DNA of 64,000 nt, from NCBI RefSeq assembly GCF_016808335.1, contig NC_053145.1, positions 24,518,001 through 24,582,000 of the forward strand, in the 5' to 3' direction. Made by a program: the position numbers and the translations under genes. This document shows positions 57,107-64,000 of the stretch, in pieces. The stretch is from Panicum virgatum. Its lineage: Eukaryota; Streptophyta; Magnoliopsida; Poales; Poaceae. Position 1 is the first letter of the stretch; the number at the start of each line of letters is the position of its first letter. Under the pieces are notes generated by a model. The model did no database searches, was not told the origin of the DNA, and was given only the letters and a program-made list of their open reading frames with translations.

Positions 57107-58512
57107 CTGTCCCAGCAAAAGACCGATGGATCAGCTGATGGTAACAAGAACTACTAACTCTAGACAGTGAAAGAAATTGCCAAAACTGTAGATAATTTGC
57201 TTCAAAAATTCTCAAAAAATTGCACAAGATCCCTCTGATATTATGGAACGATTCATCTAGTCATCATGAAAATCAATTCGGACACCATGGGGGTGATATG
57301 CTCAGGTAATCAGAGTGACATCAACCAGGAAATTTAAGCGTCCAGAGAGGGTGTATTTTGACCATAACTCTCAAACCAGACGTCAAAAAATTTTCCAATT
57401 TTTCTGGTAAGTTCACCACTTAGTTGTCTACAACTTTCATGTTGAACGATTTTTCGTTTGAACAACTTTTAAGGGTCGAACAATTTCAGTTGTCTATACT
57501 GTTCCGAGTTATCAGTTTTACACAGTGTTGATCTAAAATCACAAATACCAAGCTAGAAGGCTTCAAAAAAATTCAAATTTTTACAGGAGTTTGATAACTT
57601 AGGATACATCATTTCGTATTACTACCCCATGTTGATTTGGGTAACTTAACAGAAGGTTAAAATTCGTGGAAACCAAGTTGCAGACTATCTGGATACTCCT
57701 TAGGATAGGGTTTTAGCTGATTTGCTTGCGATTTCTCCCAAGATTTCTTTGTTACCCTTTTTAAGAATGATTGCAGAACCTATCCGTCCTCACCAAGGAA
57801 AAGAATTGCCAAGTAATCTTGGTCTTACGCAATGACTTTGGTGGCATACATATTACGTCTCTCACTATATAGTTACTCGATATAGCTAGATAGCCTAGAA
57901 TTCGGTTTTCGAGTTAGCGTACCTGCAGAAAATTGACAAATATAAATTGAACCTTCCGTGCCAGCACTCACGAAAGCGTTCCCATACATTACCGATCACC
58001 ATAGAACCGGCATCCATACAATTACCGCCGTATGGACAACGTTAAGCATACGTCATCGAAACAACGTATTGACTGAGTACCGTCTTTGACGGGGAATTGA
58101 ATTCCAATTTCGAACCATTACTCCCCATATATTCAACCGAAGTTGGTATATGGGCAGCAGCTCAAGTAGGCCACTGCTTGAGCTCCAGCGTTCGGCTCGC
58201 ATCACCGACGGGAAGGTCAGACTCCCTCAGCTGACTGAGTAAGCATACCTCCGTGGCGACGATGTAGTTGCAGAATTTAAATTGCGGAATTTAAATACTG
58301 AAAAGTAATGTGCTGGAAGTTAGCCATACAATATAAGCCACCTAATTATACCCATAAGATCCCCTAGGGCTTTACGTCCTAGACTTGTCCTGGGAGATCC
58401 TAAACTCGTTCAAAGAAAACTTTAGTAGTTTCGAAGTCAAGTTTTAATTTATTGTTTCGAAAACCGAGGCTGCCATCTCTGGTAGGCTGTCTGCGAGCTC
58501 TGATGCCAGCTG

Positions 58513-61500
58513 TGGTGGAACCACCCAAACTAACTGGGCCCGGGTGCACTGATCTTTGTTGCTGAGCAACTCTGACCCAAATTGGCACTCACCGGTAGTT
58601 CCTCGAGTGAAGCCTCGATAAAAGCCACGCTATTCCAGGATCAGCAGACAACACTCACACGAAGGTGAGCCCAGAGATTACAACACAGACCACTTCATAC
58701 AACTCAGAGTGATTGCAGTGGAAAAAGAAATTTATTACAAACCATGTTCAGAATAGTAAAGTACTACAGAGTTCCATCTACTCAATTTATTCAAGTTTCA
58801 TTGTTCAGCGGAAGCAGTAATAGATAACTAGCGAGATAATGTGACGCATCGATAAAGCCCGTACGAATGCGTCACTCAGCGGGAGGGTGATTAGCACTAG
58901 CTGAAGGGCCATCCCACTCAACAGACCAACTTGGAGGCAAGGTACACGGCCAAGTAAGACTTGCAAACAGATCCTCAAAGTTAGTACCTGAAAAACAGTG
59001 CCACAAGCAAGGCTGAGTATACTAATACTCAGCAAGACTGACCCGTCACCGGATATAACATAGCCCGATAACTAGACATGCAAGGCTTTTTGGTTGGTGG
59101 GGTTTATTTGCCAAAAACGCCACTAAATGTTGATCCTTATTTTCAGGTTTTACTTAGCCATATTCTAGTTGGATTAATCATTCTAAATTTGCAACTAACT
59201 CTACACAAACATGGTAGAGCAACCATTTAATCAACCAGCAGTATTATCATCATCATGTTCCACTTGTTACTCTGTGTGACCGAAAACATTAAGCAATCTC
59301 ATGCCGTGAGAGGCAGACGATTCCGAATCGAATTTCAACCTGGCCAGGGGAACCTAGACCACACGCATGGGGATCGACTTCGCTCCCGCCCACGCTATAG
59401 TTCCCCTTTCTTTCCAGTCCGTGGATCCGGGGCACCCTCCCCGACTACAGAGTCCGACCACTCTGCACCCGTACGTCGCGACAAAAAAATATAAACCCTA
59501 CTTCTACCAGGAGGGTGCAAGATCGTTCCACTCGCCGGTCCAATCAGGTACTTAAGCTTACCGATTACCATATTTCTCGATATGTGGCTAGTACTTTCAA
59601 ACGCTTAACGAAATGAGCCACACACCGCGACCTTAGCCATTTTTGACTACACCAGCGGGGTATCACAACTACACAACCCCGCCCGTTGTCCTTATATTTC
59701 AGCAGGAATTAAAGTCAGTACAACTCCTATTTGCTCGCGAGAGGCAGGAAACCACTCGACTTCTACCGTACCTATTTAGCATGGCAACTAGTCAATAAAA
59801 ATATCCGGTATCAAACATAGGTTCCTAGGGATCATGCGTCTAAGGTTTTCGATCAACGCCTAGAAAACTTAAATGCAGAAAACAAGATATTACAAAACAT
59901 TAATAGAAAGATAACTGAATGATAATTCGGAAAATAGTGGGATTCTGCTCCGGGGCTTGCCTTCTTGGGCACTGTCAGCCAGAAAAGCCTATGGGGCTTG
60001 GCCCAGGTCTTGAGACGAGTTAGCACAGTTCAGATTAACCTCCTGCTCCGCACGAGAGTCCGCGGGCACCAGTTCGTAGTCACCGTCCGCGATATTAACT
60101 GTTTCTATATGCAATGCAAGATTATGAGTTACTCATGGATAACGATTTCTTTCCTTCACGATAAAGTTGTAGTTCAACAAAGTTAAATTTAGTGATGATT
60201 TCACTTTTCATTTCATGGGCAATCGTTTATAGAGTAGTAAACATAACTACATTTCTTCATGAATGAGTGGGGGTTTTGGTTTTCTTTCTTTTTTTTTAAT
60301 TTCAACACATAGCATGCTTTCATTATTTCATAACAACAAAACTACTAACGAGCTAGTGGTGAAAAACTCAAGTAACACAGATCCAAACTTAAGCATTCAT
60401 GGTATAAATTTCAGCATCTAACCATAAAGCAAAAACTATAACTATTCATGCAAGTGGATTACTCTAGTTGCTTCATCTTTTTGTACAGAACGTTTAATAT
60501 GGGTTCTGGTGCTACAAATTTTACGAGAGCAACTTCATAACATATACTCAGCACTGAAATTTTTCCAGATTTTATACACTTATACTACAGGGGTAACAAA
60601 AAGAACAAAAACAGCAAGCCATTTACGAAGATTAAATCTACCGAAAGTTTTACTAGGGATATGGTTCTCAAATTTTTACCAGAGCCTATTCATGAGCTAA
60701 ACATACACCAGAAAATTTTTCAAGATTTAACTCAATATGATAAATTAGTTGTGCAGTTAACTTAGCATGAATTAGCATAAATTTCTCAAAGTGCATTTAA
60801 CTAGTACTGCATATGAACTTTTTATTACAGATAGAACATACTCTAAACAAGATCATGTCCAAAAATCGAGATCAGTTATGGTGTAGATTACTCAGAACAA
60901 AAATAGTAAATCTAGCCCTAAGATGCTAAGCATGATTATTCACCAAAGCAAAACTGAGCAACTGCAGCTCAAAATTTATAGACAGGAAGACAGAGCTAAA
61001 AAGAGACATCAGAAATAAATACAGATTTTTCTGAGCATAAGAACTATATATGAAGAATTAAGTTGATTAAACAAGCATAAATCATGGTATATAGAAATGA
61101 ACTCTAATAAATCTGAAATTTAGGTATTTGCAGGGATTAAGTGGCACATGCATGCAGTAAAAATTCCAGAGCAAGTTCATGTGCATATTTTTCAGAATTA
61201 AAACGAGAAAGCTAACAACAGATTAGAGAATCTTGATTGTTCCAACATGATATCTGTTTTGGTTGGGTGTCATGTTTTTACTGTGATCTTAAGATTACAT
61301 TAGTGATAACATATCCGAAAATCAAGGTCATTTTCTTATTCTTTTTCCTAGATTAAAATCGGTTGAGTTTTTGCAGATGTGACTGTTACAAAATTTGTAG
61401 ATCTTGTTACAAGGATTCCAAATCCGTTGAGTTTGCATTTTTACAATTTTTCTATGATTTGTTCTGCATTTTAGAAGTTCACTTGTATACACTGGAATAC

Positions 61501-62696
61501 TTGCAGAAACACCCTTGAATGAAAAAAAGAATTTACAACCGGGTCCTTCGCCGGCCTTCTCCGCCGTGGCATCTTGCCGGTGGTGTTCTGCGACGCAGGG
61601 CTTACCGGGGCTGACACGGGGAGGAGCGTGGGAGAGAAGGGATCGAGGAACACCTACCTTGGTCGACGTTCGAGTGTTTGGTGCGCGGATTCGAGCTCAT
61701 CGGCGTCAATGGCGGGTCGGTTGTTCGGTTCGCCGGCGCTGGAAGTGAAGGAGGGCTCGGGGTAGGGGAACAGGGCGCGCACGAGCACTACGTGAGCTGG
61801 AGGATGAGCCTGGGGTAGCTGTAGTGCTCGGACTTCTTCTGTGCTGGCCGGTCCGCAGTGAGCCTGAGCTCGCCGGCGGCGGCGCAGAAGAGGAACGGCG
61901 TCGGGAGGAGGTTTGGGTTCGATTCCGTGCGCGTGGAGCCTTACTAGGAGGTGGCAAAGCTGCTGCGGTGGTCAGATGGGACAATGTAGGGCTGGGTTAG
62001 CCGGTCCGCGCGAGCTGGATCTCGACGGCCAAGGCGGAGCGGCGGGAGGAGGAAGAAGGAGGAGAAGGCGCGCGACGGTGGAGTTCTGGGGGTCTTTATA
62101 GGCCAAGGAGCTCCTGGGTGAGGTGAGTAGCGCCTGGGGGCGGTGGATTTGGCCCTGGACGGCTTGTCGGCGGGCTGGCGGAGCGGCTAGTCGGCGCGGC
62201 GCATGGCGGGGTGTCGTGGCGGCTCGGGGAGCGGCCTGGGACGCGTGTGAGCGTGGGAGGGCGACAAGGGGCGGGCCAGGTGGCGCTGGAGGACTTCCCG
62301 GGTCCATTTGGCCACGGGCGTGCGGTGGACGAAGTCCACCGGCGGCGTACGGCGGGCGGCAGGCGAAACAGAGCCAGCCGGGAGAGAGAGATGGAGATAG
62401 GGGTTTTTCTGTGATTTCTTAAAATTCCAGGGACCTCTCAGTAATCTAAAAATATCTCCTCTTTAGAGGGCTCAAATGAAAAAGTGTTGAATACCACTTT
62501 TGCATAACTTTTCAAGATCTACAACTTTCGTGTTATGCAAATTTTCATTTGAAACTCACATTTTGAATTATTTGTCCATTTGCAAGTTTGCACAAGAGGA
62601 CTTTAGTTTTAATTAGTTTTTGACTTGATTTTGGCTGAAGTTCAATTGAGCACAAGTCAATTGAGGTACCTCTCATGAGCCAACTAAAATTTTGTG
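58513..62696 (-). repeat. Inverted, 5'-truncated E LTR
   Basis: About 4.18 kb. It includes TATA (minus 62100-62094), exon 2 of the candidate microgene (60104-59961, 144 nt) and exon 3 (58987-58872, stop TCA on plus), all at conserved spacing. The GC-rich exon 1 zone has a stop (CGG to TAG) not seen in the other copies. Confidence 0.92.
58872..60104 (-). CDS. Candidate spliced microgene in inverted E LTR (exons 2 and 3)
   Basis: Exon 2 is 60104-59961 and exon 3 is 58987-58872 (116 nt), in the same phases as the two plus-strand copies and ending TGA. The GC donor and CAG acceptor are intact. A third copy with unchanged exon length. Confidence 0.4.
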
Positions 62697-62724
62697 TACC
62701 TCGGGGAGGCGGGACGTTACAGAA

Positions 62725-62737
62725 TGGTATCAGAGCC
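62725..62737 (+). other. Primer binding site of Cassandra
   Basis: TGGTATCAGAGCC, complement of initiator tRNA-Met, three bases after the LTR end ACGTTACA. Confidence 0.9.
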
Positions 62738-62870
62738 GACTTTCGCGGTTTCACGGGCACGTACGGGCGTAAGTGCGGAGGCATGAGCACGGGCACGTGG
62801 GGGTGCAGATACCACCGACATGTGCACGGGCGTGTGGCGGGTCAGTGCGCGGGCATCTGGGATGCGCCAT

Positions 62871-62970
62871 TGGCACTGGACGCACGGACGTGGCACAGGG
62901 ACCGTTGGCACTGGACGCACGGACGTGGCACATGGGCTGCTGGCACTGGACGTACAGGACGTGGCCAAGA
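62871..62970 (+). repeat. 35-bp tandem repeat in Cassandra interior
   Basis: Three units starting TGGCACTGGACG at 62871 and 62906, and TGGCACTGGACGT at 62941, with a constant period of 35 bp. The third unit is shorter and diverged. Confidence 0.85.
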
Positions 62971-63014
62971 GAGGACGTTCCTGACTTGGGATTGATCGAC
63001 GAGGACGTCAGTCT

Positions 63015-63030
63015 CTTAAGGGGGTGAGGA
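63015..63030 (+). other. Polypurine tract of Cassandra
   Basis: CTTAAGGGGGTGAGGA lies directly before the LTR start TGTGACACCCCGG. Confidence 0.88.
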
Positions 63031-63310
63031 TGTGACACCCCGGCCCAGGGCTTAATAGGATTGATAGAATACTCATACCAACAAGTTGCAACTTCTTTTC
63101 CGGAAGCCGGTCTCCAAAGAACTCCGAGGTTAAGCGTGCTTGGCCTGGAGCAATTTGGGGATGGGTGACCGACCGGGAAGTTATTCTCGGGTGCACACGA
63201 GTGAGGACAAAGTGTGCAGAAAAGACATGTGTTGGTCTGTGAGGGCAGTCTATGTCCTAGAAAGCTGTCAGATGTAAGCGGGCCCGGCCTCGGGGAGGCG
63301 GGACGTTACA
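63031..63310 (+). repeat. 3' LTR of Cassandra
   Basis: 280 bp, TGTGACACCCCGG to GGCGGGACGTTACA. It contains the 5S-like core at about 63070-63196 and is followed by the target duplication ACGGC. Confidence 0.93.
63070..63196 (+). ncRNA. 5S rRNA-like sequence within Cassandra LTR
   Basis: Matches the plant 5S pattern from CATACCA near 63074 to the 3' stem, most strongly in AGAACTCCGAGGTTAAGCG (63118-63136) and GGATGGGTGACC (63159-63170), the internal promoter boxes A and C. The spacing between boxes is close to genuine 5S, and the strand matches the LTR. It is mutated relative to functional 5S (for example in the 5' third) and is not a rRNA gene. It probably supplies a Pol III-type promoter to the element. 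Confidence 0.85.
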
Positions 63311-63315
63311 ACGGC
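63311..63315 (+). repeat. Target duplication ACGGC, right
   Basis: Exact match to 40709-40713. H2 gag continues in frame from 63316. Confidence 0.92.
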
Positions 63316-63786
63316 CATGTCCAAAAGAATTGCCAGGAGGAAGCCAAGATGCTCGACTACATGAAGAAGGGAGAATGGATTCCGCCAACCAACTTCCGCT
63401 ACGGGCAAGGTAGACCCCAATTTAATGCAAGCTCTTCCATTCAAAACTCGGTGCCTCTTCGTATACAATTGAAGGAGTTCATGGAGGAGCAAGGCAAGAT
63501 CAACAAGGACACCGTCACCAAGTTCAAGGCTATGGACAAGATCTTGGAAAACATTGATGGCAAGGTGACGGAGGTCGGGAGCTCTAACCTTCAAGTACTC
63601 AACATGATGAAGATGCTAGAAACGCAAGTAGCCCAGCTCACCGGACGCTTATCTAGCAACGAAGGAAAATTGTCCGGGCAACCTCAAAGTCCGGAGACGG
63701 CAAAGGCAATTCAAACTCGCTCGGGAAAGGAGACCGAAGAACCCGAACATGCGGCGGGAGCAAGGAAGCCTAAGCCAAGAGTTTAA
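63316..63786 (+). CDS. H2 gag, C-terminal part (split gene)
   Basis: Resumes with HVQKNC, the second half of the zinc knuckle. A Phe/Tyr/Gln-rich segment follows (GQGRPQFNASSS), then a Lys/Glu/Met helix near 63470-63640 and a hydrophilic region rich in Ser/Glu. It ends TAA at 63784-63786, in the same frame as the following protease-linker codons, so the stop may be a decayed codon. It joins 40713 with no lost or gained base. Confidence 0.92.
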   Translation, partial: HVQKNCQEEAKMLDYMKKGEWIPPTNFRYGQGRPQFNASSSIQNSVPLRIQLKEFMEEQGKINKDTVTKFKAMDKILENIDGKVTEVGSSNLQVLNMMKMLETQVAQLTGRLSSNEGKLSGQPQSPETAKAIQTRSGKETEEPEHAAGARKPKPRV

Positions 63787-64000
63787 GTGGAGACCATCAT
63801 CAAGGAGAAGGCACCTACTCCTATGCCAGAGATAGTCACCAAACAGCCGGAGTTTGAGCTAGATGATATAGACACCAAGATTCTACCGCCAAGGCCACAA
63901 TACCGCAAAGTTCCGACGTATTCTCGCTACTTCAAAGACATCATGGGAAACAAGCACGAGATACCGCCAAGCACTATCAAGATAACTGAGGAATGTAGCA
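63787..64000 (+). pseudogene. H2 gag-protease linker, runs off the window
   Basis: The frame continues past the TAA: a Pro/Glu-rich stretch, then PPRPQYRKVPTYSRYFKDI (about 63889-63945) and ITEECS at the edge. It is homologous to H1 at 20922-20934 plus 28948-29030. Protease and RT would lie to the right. Confidence 0.75.

Larger units (their letters stand above)
57016..62696 (-). mobile_element. Inverted E-family fragment (5' LTR, leader, start of ORF0)
   Basis: On the minus strand this reads: LTR lacking its first ~180 bp (62696 down to 58513), primer site (58508-58497), leader, then ORF0 to about codon 30, stopping at 57016. Both ends are broken. The left end joins the E 3' LTR at a 2-bp overlap (CA); the right end joins two filler bases and the Cassandra remnant. 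It represents a second E copy rather than part of the first, since single-base differences are frequent. Confidence 0.9.
62699..63310 (+). mobile_element. Cassandra-type TRIM, 5' LTR mostly lost
   Basis: Only the last 23 bp of the 5' LTR remain (62699-62721). A Met-type primer site, a 309-bp interior, a polypurine tract and a complete 280-bp 3' LTR with a 5S-rRNA-like core follow. This matches the Cassandra family: short LTRs, no genes, 5S-derived LTR. The right flank is ACGGC. Confidence 0.92.
38010..64000 (+). mobile_element. Athila-type host element H2 (contains the E/Cassandra insertion)
   Basis: 5' LTR 38010-39428, a perfect tRNA-Asp primer site, and a long gag interrupted at 40713 and resumed exactly at 63316. 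The gag-protease linker runs to the window edge. H2 is the better preserved Athila copy here: its gag has 499 codons once the insertion is discounted. The 3' half is outside the window. Confidence 0.92.

Noticed and set aside
62871..62970. CRISPR-like or satellite array
   Set aside because: Only three adjacent units with no spacers, within a TRIM interior; plant nuclear context.
63070..63196. Functional 5S rRNA gene
   Set aside because: The sequence is inside an LTR with flanking element structure and has many changes outside the promoter boxes.
40714..63310. The whole insertion as one giant element
   Set aside because: The two ends belong to different LTR families and an internal E 3' LTR is complete, so it is a compound of at least three pieces.

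Overview
This window is a block of nested LTR retrotransposons from a plant nuclear genome. The organism is most likely a grass, probably panicoid. That inference rests on long-LTR chromodomain Ty3/gypsy elements of Tekay/Del type, Athila-type elements primed by tRNA-Asp, a Cassandra TRIM with a 5S-like LTR, and very GC-rich U3 regions. I found no host gene, tRNA gene or CRISPR array. Nearly every coding segment is a broken retroelement gene.

Layout, left to right. Positions 1-6013 are the 3' half of a Tekay-type element (A1: pol remnant plus a 3.36 kb LTR), inserted in the 5' LTR of an older Athila-type host, H1. H1 spans 6014-32813 and carries two more insertions. The first is a full-length Tekay-type element A2 (7322-19264, target duplication ACAAC). 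The second is a gypsy-like element B (20935-28947, target duplication TACGC/TACAC) with no recognisable genes, sitting between H1 gag and protease. H1 has gag and protease but no RT or integrase. Positions 32814-38009 hold a stack of Athila-like remnants. These include a solo LTR (33500-36500, CTACC) which itself contains a near-solo element (34612-36107, GTTCC), an antisense LTR end, and a truncated LTR.

A second Athila-type host, H2, starts at 38010 and runs off the right edge. Its gag zinc knuckle is split at 40713/63316 by a 22.6 kb compound insertion flanked by ACGGC. The insertion holds, in order: a second chromodomain gypsy family E (40714-57015, 4.4 kb LTRs, an extra coiled-coil ORF ahead of gag); an inverted E fragment (57016-62696) that makes a roughly 4.2 kb-arm hairpin with the E 3' LTR; and a Cassandra TRIM (62699-63310).

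Four observations deserve attention first. (1) Both long-LTR families appear to carry a small spliced gene inside the LTR itself. It has a short acidic exon, a GC-AG intron and a terminal exon that closes in frame, and the layout is the same in two unrelated sequences; no start codon was resolved. (2) The A-family gag has an apparent 110-bp GT-AG intron exactly where E gag is continuous. (3) The inverted E LTR is arranged like an siRNA-generating silencer locus. (4) The compound insertion has an E end on the left and a Cassandra end on the right, yet one shared target duplication. All readings come from direct inspection; no alignment, RNA or database search was run.
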